64,000 bases of DNA from Oscillospiraceae bacterium (GCA_017436575.1 JAFSCU010000016.1:16754-80753), one strand, 5' to 3'; counted from the stretch's first letter, positions 1 to 9,328 are shown. Program-made: numbers and translations. Notes: generated from the letters alone by a model not told the origin.

Positions 1-2
1 CA

Positions 3-638
3 GCTGCAGAGTTGTTCTCGCGGTCGGACCACATACTTTCAGCCGGTTGTGGAAAAATAGATTACAGCACCGGTTGTGTAACTGTAAACACCACTGTTGA
101 CAAAGATTTGTATTATGATACATTGCAGTCTATTACAGGCACAGATGTAAAGGATGACTGGGCTCTGATGCAGTTGATGCAGTCGCTTATGCATGCAAAA
201 AATCGGTACGACAGGCTGGCACCGGCTTTGCAGCAGGTGGAAACCAACGGCTATGGTATAGTTATGCCAACGCTGGACCAGTTACAGCTGGAAGAACCGG
301 AAATGTTTAAACAGGGCACAAAATTCGGTATCAGATTTTCGGCCTCAGCTCCCAGCCTTCATATTATAAAGGCTGATATTTCCACCACAGTTTCACCTAT
401 TTTAGGCAACGACTCCAGTGGGGAAGACTTGGTGCAGTCCTTGCTGGCAAACTATGAAAACAACTCTCTGGAAATATGGCAGTCCAATCTTTTAGGCAAT
501 TCTCCACAGGAACTGGTAAACCGGGGTCTCAATGCCAAACTTGCCAACTTGCCTAGTGAAGCCAGAGAAAAACTGGCATCTACCATTGAAAGAGTAGTAA
601 ACGAGGGTTGTCAGGGACTTATATGTATCATTTTATAA
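3..638 (+). CDS. spoIVA: Stage IV sporulation protein A, C-terminal part (5' end outside window)
   Basis: The reading frame is already open at the left edge, so this is the last 211 residues of a longer protein. SpoIVA is the ATPase that polymerises on the forespore surface as the basement layer of the spore coat. The family's conserved C-terminal block is visible: the stretch around VMPTLDQLQLEEPE, then FGIRFSASAPSLH, IWQSNLLGNSPQELVN and the invariant end GLICIIL. The N-terminal ATPase domain with Walker motifs lies upstream and cannot be seen. A strong bidirectional terminator follows. With the SpoIID homologue downstream it marks the organism as an endospore former. Identity is near certain from the C-terminal block. 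Confidence 0.95.
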   Translation, partial: AAELFSRSDHILSAGCGKIDYSTGCVTVNTTVDKDLYYDTLQSITGTDVKDDWALMQLMQSLMHAKNRYDRLAPALQQVETNGYGIVMPTLDQLQLEEPEMFKQGTKFGIRFSASAPSLHIIKADISTTVSPILGNDSSGEDLVQSLLANYENNSLEIWQSNLLGNSPQELVNRGLNAKLANLPSEAREKLASTIERVVNEGCQGLICIIL

Positions 639-683
639 ATTATGAATTGCTTCTTTCAAATCCACTCGGATTTCCTCCAATAC

Positions 684-719
684 AAAAACCATTCTGAACA
701 AAAATTCAGAATGGTTTTT
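684..719. terminator. Bidirectional intrinsic terminator
   Basis: A 15-bp perfect stem (684-698 with 705-719) has a 6-nt loop and A/T-rich flanks on both sides, so it can end both spoIVA and the convergent GIY-YIG gene, whose stop codon touches it. Confidence 0.9.
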
Positions 720-954
720 ATTTTGTCAGCATCAGTTTTTTACTGCGGGGCATTTTCTTAATTTCTGCCTCTCGTTTCAATGCGTCGCTTTTGTTTTCAT
801 ATTCTTCGCAGTAAAACAGGGAGACAGGGGTACGGCTGCGTGTATATTTTGCACCTTTTTTCTCATTGTGGGTTTTTATTCTTTTTTCCAGGTCTGTTGT
901 CCAGCCTGTATACAGAGTGCCGTCAGCACACTGCAAAACATAAACATAATTCAT
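718..954 (-). CDS. GIY-YIG nuclease domain protein (YhbQ/UPF0213 type)
   Basis: A 78-residue protein that is a single GIY-YIG domain. The [17 protein letters not shown] opening gives the two catalytic tyrosines (YVY and YTG), and [14 protein letters not shown] and the conserved Glu in KREAEIKK follow in the order of the family. Length matches the stand-alone bacterial YhbQ-like proteins, whose cellular role is poorly defined (structure-specific DNA cleavage or repair is usually inferred). The ATG has a GGTGAT ribosome binding site. It is convergent with spoIVA and shares its terminator. Family assignment is firm, function is not. Confidence 0.9.
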   Translation of the reverse strand: MNYVYVLQCADGTLYTGWTTDLEKRIKTHNEKKGAKYTRSRTPVSLFYCEEYENKSDALKREAEIKKMPRSKKLMLTK

Positions 955-1087
955 ATTATCACCAACTGCATTTTATCACATAACAAAAAAATTATCAAAC
1001 TGGCAGGCAATTGGTTCAATATATGTAAAAATTGCCATTATTTCTGCATAAATTACAAAAATAATTAACAAAATGTATAGTAAATTA

Positions 1088-1116
1088 TTGATATTTTTAA
1101 CACTTTGTTATATACT
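1088..1116 (+). promoter_or_regulatory. SigmaA-type promoter of the AraC-family gene
   Basis: TTGATA at 1088-1093 and TATACT at 1111-1116 are separated by 17 nt, about 40 nt upstream of the ATG. The rest of the roughly 200-nt intergenic stretch is AT-rich without other recognisable signals. Confidence 0.55.
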
Positions 1117-1152
1117 TAATTTAATAACCTTTAAAATTAGCTGTGAGGAAAA

Positions 1153-1959
1153 ATGAGTTTTGATATTAAAAAATACTGCCATATCAGTCATGTTGTCCAC
1201 CACAAAGGAAAAGAAAAACTGGTTTTTGACCATAATGGTGTAAATCTGTTTTTAGTGGTAAAAGGCGGCTGTACTACTGACAGTCACGGCAGTGAACTTG
1301 ATGTAAAAAAAGAAGAGATTATATGCTGTGAAGGCCGGATTACCATTTATCCATCTGATGATTGTGAAATAATGGGTTTTAACATCAACGGCATTATACG
1401 GGAAAAATATTCAAAAGAAGTTGGTACTGCATTTATTACCAGCGGAATTTTTGCGCCTTTCCTGCCACAGCAGATTACACAGGTTGTGCAGAATTTTGAT
1501 AATCTCAGTGAAATTTATATTTCAAATATCAGTTTTGAAATCATAAATACCCTCAGCCATGGCGACAAAAAGGCAGTTATCGCCAGCCAGGTTATTATTG
1601 ATGCTGTCCGTCTTATCAAAGAAAACTATGCCAATGTTTACGGTGTGGAAGAGCTGGCGGCTACACTTAAAATATCAAAAAGCCATCTGGTGCGTGAATT
1701 TTTCAAACACACAGGCACTACACCGGGCAAATATCTTACATCAGTCCGTATTGATGCAGTAAAACAACTGCTTACACAGACCAGCCTTTCACTTAACACC
1801 ATTGCTTTGCAGACTGGTTTTTCCGGGGATAACTACCTGTGTAAAGCATTCAAGAAGGTGACAGGGGAAACACCTATGGCCTATAAAGCAAGGGTTATTT
1901 CTTCACAGTATCTGCCAAACCAGCTTACACTTACAGTTGACCCTGATGTTTATACCTGA
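1153..1959 (+). CDS. AraC/XylS-family transcriptional regulator
   Basis: A 268-residue regulator. The C-terminal ~100 residues (about 155-255) form the AraC double helix-turn-helix: first helix pair around VEELAATLKISKSHLVREFFKHTG, second around IALQTGFSGDNYLCKAFKKVTGETP, ending with the family's PMAYKAR. The N-terminal ~150 residues contain a beta-rich cupin-like sensor segment (NLFLVVKGGC, EEIICCEGRITIYP) but no recognisable ligand signature. It stands alone with its own promoter and terminator, so the target is not indicated; the next gene (an ATC-hydrolase-like protein) has a separate promoter. Start chosen for the GAGGAAAA ribosome binding site. Confidence 0.9.
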   Translation: MSFDIKKYCHISHVVHHKGKEKLVFDHNGVNLFLVVKGGCTTDSHGSELDVKKEEIICCEGRITIYPSDDCEIMGFNINGIIREKYSKEVGTAFITSGIFAPFLPQQITQVVQNFDNLSEIYISNISFEIINTLSHGDKKAVIASQVIIDAVRLIKENYANVYGVEELAATLKISKSHLVREFFKHTGTTPGKYLTSVRIDAVKQLLTQTSLSLNTIALQTGFSGDNYLCKAFKKVTGETPMAYKARVISSQYLPNQLTLTVDPDVYT

Positions 1960-1963
1960 TTTT

Positions 1964-1989
1964 AAAAGCCGCTGAAAAGCGGCTTTTTA
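1964..1989 (+). terminator. Intrinsic terminator of the AraC-family gene
   Basis: 10-bp stem AAAAGCCGCT/AGCGGCTTTT (1964-1973, 1978-1987) with a GAAA loop and T-rich tail directly after the stop codon. Confidence 0.9.
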
Positions 1990-1998
1990 TGTGAAATC

Positions 1999-2027
1999 TT
2001 GCAACGAAAAAAGTTTAATGGTATACT
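1999..2027 (+). promoter_or_regulatory. SigmaA-type promoter of the 237-aa gene
   Basis: TTGCAA (1999-2004) and TATACT (2022-2027) with a 17-nt spacer, ~30 nt before the ribosome binding site. Confidence 0.55.
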
Positions 2028-2058
2028 AAATTAAAAATATAGAAAAGAGGAAAGATTT

Positions 2059-2772
2059 ATGGCTTTTGCACAGAATATGCAGTGTTTTGTAATAGACAGA
2101 TATTACAGACATATCAATGAAAAATTTCCGTCAAAATGCGAAGATGCATTGCTGACAGCTTTTCATCTTTATATGTTCCAGCAGGGCAACAGGGCTGCTA
2201 TGAGAGCAGTGCGTGATGGTAATCCGTTGGATTTTTACAACTATGAAAAATACAGGGAAGTTGTTTCCACACCTGAAATGATAAAGGAAGACTCTCCCCA
2301 TATCACACACAACACACTTACACATGACCAGTTTGAAGTTACAATCACACGGTGCACAGCGCACAGACTTTTCGGCCAGCTGGGCACACCTTATGCTGCT
2401 GAAAAACTTTTCTGCAAAAATGTGGATACTATGAATGCAAAAAGTTTCAACCCACATCTGCAGTATCATGTGGACAAAATAATGTGTGATGACGAAATCT
2501 GTATCCAGAAATGTGACAATATAAACTGCCCATATACACAGCTGGGCCCACGCGCAGAAGATGCACCGCCATTCCCATATATTATGGCAAATATGTTCCA
2601 GTCAATGGGCAAGGTAATTAAAGCTATTTTTGGTGCCGAAGGCGAAGAAATCAACAACAAAGTTCAGCAGGACTTTATTGACAGATACGGCAACGATGAC
2701 TTTGACAAGATAAAAGTTTTCTTTGGCAGTGATTTTGAAATTCCATATCCATACGGATTGAAAAAAGACTGA
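2059..2772 (+). CDS. Hypothetical protein, possibly L-2-amino-thiazoline-4-carboxylate hydrolase-like
   Basis: A 237-residue soluble protein with its own promoter, GAGGAAAG ribosome binding site and terminator. No signal peptide or membrane segment. The centre (residues ~95-160) carries TRCTAHRLFGQLG and then a Cys/Asp/Glu-rich stretch, MCDDEICIQKCDNINCPY, reminiscent of the L-2-amino-thiazoline-4-carboxylic acid (ATC) hydrolase family, where a Cys-x-Phe-x-Phe-like segment near the C-terminus is conserved. That resemblance is by eye only and the canonical motif is not intact, so function is left open. The Cys cluster (CDDEICIQKCDNINC) could alternatively bind a metal. Confidence 0.6.
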   Translation: MAFAQNMQCFVIDRYYRHINEKFPSKCEDALLTAFHLYMFQQGNRAAMRAVRDGNPLDFYNYEKYREVVSTPEMIKEDSPHITHNTLTHDQFEVTITRCTAHRLFGQLGTPYAAEKLFCKNVDTMNAKSFNPHLQYHVDKIMCDDEICIQKCDNINCPYTQLGPRAEDAPPFPYIMANMFQSMGKVIKAIFGAEGEEINNKVQQDFIDRYGNDDFDKIKVFFGSDFEIPYPYGLKKD

Positions 2773-2790
2773 TAATATTTTTATATACTA

Positions 2791-2820
2791 AAATACCCGC
2801 TCGTACAGAGCGGGTATTTG
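2791..2820. terminator. Bidirectional intrinsic terminator
   Basis: 12-bp stem (2791-2802 with 2808-2819), 5-nt loop, A/T-rich on both sides; sits between convergent genes. Confidence 0.85.
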
Positions 2821-2827
2821 CTGTTTA

Positions 2828-3076
2828 TTATTTTCTGGAATTTTTTAAAACATAAATATCAATTATTACTATAGCCACAACAACAGTTGACAATGCCATA
2901 AGATAAACTGGCACTTTAGAATATGGTACTTTATCATTTATTTCTATCAGACCGGAAAAAATATAAATTCCAATACCGGCACCATCCTTAAATTGATAAA
3001 GACTGTATATGTTCTTTATATCAAAGCACAATATGACCGCCAACAAATTGATTAATGCTATTATAAATCTTTTCAT
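2828..3076 (-). CDS. Small two-helix membrane protein, unknown
   Basis: An 82-residue protein with two predicted membrane helices: residues ~3-19 (FIIALINLLAVILCF) and ~56-75 (VYLMALSTVVVAIVIIDIYV), with a ~35-residue loop between. It starts 6 nt after the stop of the M20 amidohydrolase, so it is probably co-transcribed; its ribosome binding site is weak, which suits translational coupling. No family recognised. The conserved operon position is its main support. Confidence 0.6.
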   Translation of the reverse strand: MKRFIIALINLLAVILCFDIKNIYSLYQFKDGAGIGIYIFSGLIEINDKVPYSKVPVYLMALSTVVVAIVIIDIYVLKNSRK

Positions 3077-3082
3077 AATATA

Positions 3083-4270
3083 TTATTTGTTTTCTTCCAG
3101 ATAATCCCATGCTGTCTGTGCCAGACATGCTGCGCCTCTCCACAGACAGTCTTCATCCAGATCAAACAGGGAAGTATGGCCGCCTTGTACCAGACCTTTT
3201 TCTGCATTGCCTGAACCCAGTGAGCCAAAGCAACCAGGTCTCTGCTGCAGGAAGTATGCAAAGTCTTCGCCGCCCATGCCGGATTTTTTCACTTCAACAA
3301 TATGGTCTTCACCAACGATTTTTGCACAGCTTGGAACAGCATATTTGTTGATAAAGTCGCCGTCGTTAACCAGCACAGGGTAACCCATTTCCAGTTCCCA
3401 TTCAACTTTACAGCCATACATAGCTTCAGTACCTTTGCAGATTTCCTGAATGCGTTTGTGCAGCAGTGCACGCACATCTTCATCAAGACTGCGGATAGTT
3501 GCCAGCATTTCTACATCGTCAGCAATAATGTTTTCTTTTGTACCGCCGTGAATAGAGCCAATTGTGATAACAGCACCCTGAACAGGTTCCACATTTCTTG
3601 AAACGATAGACTGCAGTGCTGTGATAAAGTATGCAGAAATAACTACAGGGTCGATTGTAGCGTGTGGGTATGCACCGTGGCCACCTTTGCCGATGATTCT
3701 GAATTTATATGTGTCGCATGCTGCAGCGCCAGGGCCTGCACCAAATGCAACATAGCCAACTGGCAGAGCGTTTGCTACATGGAAGCCCATTACAGCGTCA
3801 ACATATGGATTTTCCAGTGCGCCTTTTTCCACCAGTTCCTTTGCACCGCCAGGAATTTTTTCTTCAGCAGCCTGGAACAGCAGTTTTACATTGCCGCTCA
3901 TCTGGTCCTTAACTTCGTTGATAAGCAGTGCAACGCCCATCAGTGCAGCTGTATGTGCATCGTGACCACAGGCGTGCATTACGCCTTCATTCTGTGATTT
4001 GTAAGGTACATCGTTCAGTTCAGGCATTGGCAGTGCGTCTATGTCAGCACGCATAGCAAATGTTTTGCCAGGTTTGCCGCCACGGATAACACCAACTACT
4101 GAATAGCCTGCGCCTACTTCCTGAATTTCAATGCCGTTGTCTTCCAGGAATTTTCTGATAACAGCACTTGTTCTTTCTTCGCAGAAAGAAGGTTCCGGAT
4201 GAGAGTGAAAGTCACGTCTGAATTCAACCAGTTTGTCTTTGATATTAAGAGCAGGTTCTTTAAAAATCAT
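3083..4270 (-). CDS. M20 family amidohydrolase (N-acyl amino acid/hippurate-type)
   Basis: A 395-residue zinc (or di-metal) amidohydrolase of the peptidase M20D group, which removes acyl groups from N-acyl amino acids. Visible metal-site motifs: HSHPEPSFCE near the N-terminus, HACGHDAHTAAL with the bridging-site His/Asp, QAAEEKIPGGAKEL with the catalytic Glu pair, and the C-terminal GMGGEDFAYF. The lid domain sits between (GAYPHATIDPVV). Length is normal for the family. Cytoplasmic, no signal peptide. Ribosome binding site AAAGGAGA precedes the ATG. A small membrane protein follows in the same transcript. The natural substrate cannot be read from sequence. Confidence 0.93.
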   Translation of the reverse strand: MIFKEPALNIKDKLVEFRRDFHSHPEPSFCEERTSAVIRKFLEDNGIEIQEVGAGYSVVGVIRGGKPGKTFAMRADIDALPMPELNDVPYKSQNEGVMHACGHDAHTAALMGVALLINEVKDQMSGNVKLLFQAAEEKIPGGAKELVEKGALENPYVDAVMGFHVANALPVGYVAFGAGPGAAACDTYKFRIIGKGGHGAYPHATIDPVVISAYFITALQSIVSRNVEPVQGAVITIGSIHGGTKENIIADDVEMLATIRSLDEDVRALLHKRIQEICKGTEAMYGCKVEWELEMGYPVLVNDGDFINKYAVPSCAKIVGEDHIVEVKKSGMGGEDFAYFLQQRPGCFGSLGSGNAEKGLVQGGHTSLFDLDEDCLWRGAACLAQTAWDYLEENK

Positions 4271-4375
4271 AATATACGTCTCCTTTTCTGAAAAGTTTAC
4301 TTTTCATATTATAAATAAATTATACCCCATAAATACTTTATCTTCAACTGTATGGCAAAAATCTGTATATAAACA

Positions 4376-4402
4376 CAAAAAAGCAGACTGAAATCTGCCT
4401 TT
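4376..4402 (-). terminator. Intrinsic terminator of spoIID-like gene
   Basis: Short GC stem GCAGA/TCTGC (4383-4387, 4394-4398), extended by A/T pairs; on the minus strand it ends in a TTTTTT run. Confidence 0.7.
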
Positions 4403-4413
4403 TTGATAAAATA

Positions 4414-5388
4414 TTATAATTTTTCCACTTTTGTGCCCGGAAAGTAGTGGGCTAATATTTCCTTATAATTTTTGCCTTCAAGTGCCATACAGTTTGCTCC
4501 ATGCTGGCTTAACCCTACACCATGGCCATAGCCTTTGGTGGCTATTGAAAAGACTTCATCCTCATAAAAAATCATCATACAGGTAGACGGCAGTTTCATA
4601 ACATCCCTTATCTGACCGGCAGGTACCATATCGCTTCCTACAGTTATATAACTGGCATAGCCGCTTTGAGTGTAAATCACATCGCCAAACCATTTTTCTG
4701 CTTCCAGATTGTCAATATCTATATTGGGATAATTTAACCTCAGCAGACTGTACATATTGTCTTTTGGTATTTCTGTTATTTTCATATAACTGTCGCTTAT
4801 CCCATCTTGCCGGCTGTCAACACTTATCAGATATGGCAGACTTTGCCCCCACACTTCTTTGCTGTCGGCAGTTTTTCCGCAGGAAACAGCATAATAACTG
4901 GTCAATGCCGGCTGACCGTCATAGGTCACCACCATATCCATCACTTCTTCTGCACATTTTTCAAACTTTTCATAGTATGTATAGTAATCCATCTGCCAGA
5001 ATTCCATCAGTCTGCCACTGTCTGCAAAACCTTTCATGTTTTTTATATCGGCTGTGATATATCCGTTTTCCAGCCAGTCAGGGTGTTGCCGGCAGTAAAG
5101 ATAATAACTGTGGCTGGCAATCATCTGGGCTTTTATTGCTTCCCGGTTGTACAGTGCGGGCATTTCGCATGCAGCTGCACCTATCAGATAATCTTTCAGT
5201 GGTATTTCCATTAGCTTACCGGAATTACTGTCCATAAGTGTAACAAACTTATCTTCTTTTTCTGAATCTTCTGTGTTTTCAATATATACATCAGCAGAAA
5301 GCAGATTGCTGTAAATTTTATAGTAAGCCACAGGCACAGCAAAATTAACAAACAGCAAAAACATAAATATTCCTATAAAATTTTTCAT
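4414..5388 (-). CDS. spoIID: SpoIID/LytB-domain protein (stage II sporulation protein D type)
   Basis: A 324-residue membrane-anchored lytic transglycosylase-like protein. SpoIID cleaves denuded peptidoglycan glycan strands and drives forespore engulfment. Seen here: an N-terminal signal anchor (residues ~4-24, IGIFMFLLFVNFAVPVAYY), the SpoIID block with the catalytic Glu in AAACEMPALYN followed by IKAQMIASHSYYLY, then YYAVSCGKTADS and the characteristic end GYGHGVGLSQHGAN. The longest frame begins at a TTG seven codons upstream; the ATG at 5388 is preferred because GAGGAG lies 4-5 nt before it. Stand-alone, not in a spoIID-spoIIQ or murAA cluster, so a LytB-like paralogue is possible. Confidence 0.9.
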   Translation of the reverse strand: MKNFIGIFMFLLFVNFAVPVAYYKIYSNLLSADVYIENTEDSEKEDKFVTLMDSNSGKLMEIPLKDYLIGAAACEMPALYNREAIKAQMIASHSYYLYCRQHPDWLENGYITADIKNMKGFADSGRLMEFWQMDYYTYYEKFEKCAEEVMDMVVTYDGQPALTSYYAVSCGKTADSKEVWGQSLPYLISVDSRQDGISDSYMKITEIPKDNMYSLLRLNYPNIDIDNLEAEKWFGDVIYTQSGYASYITVGSDMVPAGQIRDVMKLPSTCMMIFYEDEVFSIATKGYGHGVGLSQHGANCMALEGKNYKEILAHYFPGTKVEKL

Positions 5389-5488
5389 AAACTCCTCATT
5401 TGTGAACAAATAGTCACCTGCGTTTAAAATTATTGTAATTTATATCGTTTTGTATTAAAATGGTTGTATTGGATACAAAAGTCAAATT

Positions 5489-5502
5489 ACTGTTAATACA
5501 GT
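5489..5502. promoter_or_regulatory. Palindrome upstream of the 396-aa membrane protein
   Basis: Perfect inverted repeat ACTGT-TAAT-ACAGT in the 155-nt spacer between divergent spoIID and the membrane protein gene. A further imperfect repeat (TTTTGTAT ... ATACAAAA, about 5449-5481) lies just before it. Candidate operator; no known regulator matched. Confidence 0.35.
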
Positions 5503-5543
5503 TTATTTATATATGATGCTGATTATACCTTAAAGGAGATATT

Positions 5544-6734
5544 ATGGTTTTGTTTTTGAATGTTCTGTTTATTCTGGTATCTGTGCTGTTTTTCACAGGT
5601 CGTCTGTATGAAGTGGTATTTCTTATGGAAGAAGGCACAAACTTTCTTGTACAGCCGGGTATTGTAACACGCCCGCTGATGATAGGCATAGTATTGCTTA
5701 TATCCCTATGTTGTGGAGTGCTGATATTTGCAGATAAAAAACCAAACACCAAGAAACTGAAAATTCCTGTGGGCATATTTGGCTTTGCTGCTGCAGTGCT
5801 GTTCATTATCACATCAGTGCTGAATGTTATCAGAATTTTTACAGTAACAGGCGGTTTTCTGGGCTATGATATTATGATGGTACTGGCTTCCATAGGGCTT
5901 GTACTTTACGGAGTAAAAGGAATCAAAGGCAAAAAAAGTGAAATGGCACCTATGGTTCTAACCATTCTTTTCCCATTGGCAATGTGTTTTAATGCCGTTA
6001 TACTGAATGTTCAGCCTGTTGCAGATACATTTTATTTTTATCGCAGTCTGTCTGCTGTAACAAACCTTGTTTTCTGGCTTATGCTTTATAAAGCGGCATA
6101 CTCACCATCAAAACTTGCTAGACCAATGCTGTATGTGGCTGGCCTTATGAACTTTCTTATCAGTACAGCAGCTCATCTGGCCGGTATTATAGGTGGTGTT
6201 GTGTTGTCAGTGTTATCCCTTGCGGACATTACTATGTCCCTGGCGCTGATACTTATGGGTTCATTCTCACTGTTTACTGCATTTTATATTATGCCTGCAA
6301 AAGAAGAAAAAGCCGCAGGGACAAATGGCAGAAAAGAAAAACAGCAGCCTGTGGAAGTGGATGAATATGATGATGACTTTGCCACAGCACAGTTTTCTGT
6401 ACCTGTTGCAGAGCCCGCCCACACAAACCCTGCTTTCTCCCGTGATACTGAAACACGGCAGATAAACAGAATCAGCGAAGAAACCATAGCTATGCTGTTT
6501 GCACAGAAAGAAGAAAGACAGCAATCTGCACCTGCCGAACAGGTATGGGAAAATACTACACAGCCTGTTTCTGTAACTGCGTCAGAAACACAGCCGGTGG
6601 AAATACCAGAGGAAACAAGGGTTATTCCTGTGGTAAAACAGCCACGGCCAAAGGCTGAAAAAAGTGTATTCAAATCAAACGGCACAAAAAAATCTGCAAA
6701 TACAAAAACAGTATACAAAGCACCTAAAAAATAA
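5544..6734 (+). CDS. Polytopic membrane protein with acidic/Thr-rich cytoplasmic tail, unknown
   Basis: A 396-residue protein with about eight hydrophobic helices in residues 1-250 (for example VLFLNVLFILVSVLFFTG, MIGIVLLISLCCGVLIFA, VGIFGFAAAVLFIITSVL, YVAGLMNFLISTAAHL) and a long hydrophilic tail from ~255 rich in Glu, Gln, Pro and Thr, ending in a Lys-rich segment. The tail looks disordered and may bind partners. Strong AAAGGAGA ribosome binding site; monocistronic between a palindrome-bearing upstream region and a terminator. No family recognised. It is divergent from spoIID, which hints at but does not show a sporulation link. Confidence 0.75.
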   Translation: MVLFLNVLFILVSVLFFTGRLYEVVFLMEEGTNFLVQPGIVTRPLMIGIVLLISLCCGVLIFADKKPNTKKLKIPVGIFGFAAAVLFIITSVLNVIRIFTVTGGFLGYDIMMVLASIGLVLYGVKGIKGKKSEMAPMVLTILFPLAMCFNAVILNVQPVADTFYFYRSLSAVTNLVFWLMLYKAAYSPSKLARPMLYVAGLMNFLISTAAHLAGIIGGVVLSVLSLADITMSLALILMGSFSLFTAFYIMPAKEEKAAGTNGRKEKQQPVEVDEYDDDFATAQFSVPVAEPAHTNPAFSRDTETRQINRISEETIAMLFAQKEERQQSAPAEQVWENTTQPVSVTASETQPVEIPEETRVIPVVKQPRPKAEKSVFKSNGTKKSANTKTVYKAPKK

Positions 6735-6738
6735 AGAA

Positions 6739-6765
6739 AAAGGCACGGTAATCCGTGCCTTTTAA
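6739..6765. terminator. Bidirectional intrinsic terminator
   Basis: 10-bp stem AAAGGCACGG/CCGTGCCTTT (6739-6748, 6753-6762) with TAAT loop between convergent genes. Confidence 0.9.
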
Positions 6766-6769
6766 TATT

Positions 6770-7807
6770 TTATTTCAGCGATGGCAGTGTACAGCTGTCA
6801 CAAAGTTGCACAAACAGTTCACTGTATCTGTTCAATAAAAAATCTGTGGTGCTGCTTTCCATCACAATATCTGCATCTTTTACCAATGGAATCGAAATAT
6901 TGTATCTTACTCCATTTCCAAAACTGCTTGTCAGCATCATTCTGCCGCCAGTCTGTTCAAAAGCTGTTTTTGCTATAAACAGCCCCAGCCCCATAGACGG
7001 GTCTTTTTCTCCGTCAGCAAACGGGTCCTTGGAAAAATATGGCTTAAAGACATCTGTAAGATACTGCTCTTTGATTCCTTTGCTGTTATCTTTATAACTG
7101 AAAACTGCTCTGTTGGTATCTTTTACCAGCTTTATTTCAATATCCACATTTTCATCTGCTGCAAAATTGATGCTGTTTGAAATCAGATTGAGAATAGCAG
7201 TGGATAAAAACTGCATATTGCCGCAGACAAACACATCGCTGTCCAGATAAGTGTCTATTTTTATATTCTTTTCTACAGCTTTTACTGATGTGGCTATACT
7301 GTCTGTCAGCATATACAAATCCACAGTTTCTTCCACCGGTATACTGCCACCCATTATTTTTGAAACCAGTGTCATATTGGTCATATTTTTCAGCAGTTTA
7401 TATGACTGTCTGTTTATTTCTTCCAGTGTAGAGATAGCCTTTTTGTTTTCACCTTTGTTTATGGTGTCAGCCAGTACAGGCATCAGGGAAAAAATCCCGG
7501 TAATAGGTTCCCTCATCTGATAGTGCATATTTCTGTCTGCCATACCGGAATAAATTTCACTTCTGACAGGCCAGCATTTTACCACATTATCATCTTTTTT
7601 TAACACCAGTCTTACACCTGAAAGGTCTGTGCCGGGTGCTGCCATAACCACAGGCTTATCAAAATGGTCAGGGTTGTACTGACCCAGCAAATCACGGAAA
7701 AAACCGGGCCTTAACATTATGGCATATTTTTCTTTTATTTCTTTATGAGCCTCTGTAACGGCCCAGTTTTCATCCAAAGAAATAAAAGGTACATCATTTC
7801 CAAACAT
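6770..7807 (-). CDS. Orphan soluble histidine kinase-like ATPase with degenerate phosphoacceptor site
   Basis: A 345-residue protein without membrane segments. The C-terminal half has a HATPase_c fold: N-box around ILNLISNSINF (~206-215), a G1 box DNSKGI (~240) where the usual DxGxG Gly is Ser, an F-like VFKPYF, and a canonical G2 GLGLFIAK (~273-280). The dimerisation helix lies at ~95-145, but at the place of the canonical H-E-x-R-x-P box it reads Y-Q-M-R-E-P (Y96-P101), with His one residue earlier (H95). No response regulator is adjacent. The longest frame begins at GTG 7834, but the ATG at 7807 has GAGGAA 7-8 nt upstream and is preferred. Could be a pseudokinase or use H95. Confidence 0.8.
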   Translation of the reverse strand: MFGNDVPFISLDENWAVTEAHKEIKEKYAIMLRPGFFRDLLGQYNPDHFDKPVVMAAPGTDLSGVRLVLKKDDNVVKCWPVRSEIYSGMADRNMHYQMREPITGIFSLMPVLADTINKGENKKAISTLEEINRQSYKLLKNMTNMTLVSKIMGGSIPVEETVDLYMLTDSIATSVKAVEKNIKIDTYLDSDVFVCGNMQFLSTAILNLISNSINFAADENVDIEIKLVKDTNRAVFSYKDNSKGIKEQYLTDVFKPYFSKDPFADGEKDPSMGLGLFIAKTAFEQTGGRMMLTSSFGNGVRYNISIPLVKDADIVMESSTTDFLLNRYSELFVQLCDSCTLPSLK

Positions 7808-7834
7808 TTCAATTCCTCGAATTTTTATAATCAC

Positions 7835-8046
7835 TAACCATATTCCTATGAATTTAGTTTACAACACTTTTATTTTAAAGTAAAGATATTATATGATTAA
7901 CAATAATAATTATGTATTATATTTGAAAAATGACATTATTTGCTTTAACATTTCATCAAAATATGGTATTATTGATGTGTATGAGATATAACGATGATTT
8001 TGAAACAATAGTGCAAAAATATAAAACATTTGTACAGGTTAAAACA
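7835..8046. other. AT-rich intergenic region between divergent histidine kinase and gapA
   Basis: Together with the flanking promoter this makes a 338-nt gene-free stretch. It is very AT-rich and must hold the promoter of the histidine kinase gene; apart from the gapA promoter at its right end I see no clear repeat, hairpin or operator. Confidence 0.5.
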
Positions 8047-8075
8047 TTGACAATTTTTCTACAATGTTTTATAAT
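8047..8075 (+). promoter_or_regulatory. Consensus sigmaA promoter of gapA
   Basis: Perfect TTGACA (8047-8052) and perfect TATAAT (8070-8075) with a 17-nt spacer, giving a leader of ~65 nt before a GGAGGT ribosome binding site. Consistent with very high expression of GAPDH. Confidence 0.85.
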
Positions 8076-8124
8076 GTGTACACAAAGTTAAAAAATTAAC
8101 AAGTAATAACCCATACAAAGGTAA

Positions 8125-9165
<1,041 letters not shown>

Positions 9166-9197
9166 TTCAGCAGCCTGTTAATAACAATGTAATTAAA

Positions 9198-9228
9198 CGG
9201 CGCACGCAACAGCGTGTGCTGTTTTTTT
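9198..9228 (+). terminator. Intrinsic terminator of gapA
   Basis: 10-bp stem with G-U pairs (9198-9207, 9212-9221), AACA loop and a run of seven T. Confidence 0.85.
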
Positions 9229-9255
9229 GCACTTTTTTATTATATGTGATACAAT
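9227..9255 (+). promoter_or_regulatory. Promoter of the radical SAM gene
   Basis: TTGCAC (9227-9232) and TACAAT (9250-9255) with 17-nt spacing, starting in the T-tract of the gapA terminator. Predicted start falls at ~9262, just before a palindrome. Confidence 0.5.
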
Positions 9256-9265
9256 AAAATAATCA

Positions 9266-9294
9266 CAGGGCACGATGTCCGCATCGACCCGCTG
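9266..9294 (+). promoter_or_regulatory. GC-rich imperfect palindrome at the predicted 5' end of the radical SAM mRNA
   Basis: CAG-GG...CGATG-TCCG-CATCG...CCC...CTG forms nested complementary arms in otherwise AT-rich sequence. It lies between the predicted transcription start and the ribosome binding site, so it can act as a 5' RNA hairpin or as a DNA operator. Not a known element to my reading. Confidence 0.4.
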
Positions 9295-9328
9295 AATATG
9301 TATTATTTATATTTTATCGGAGTAAATT

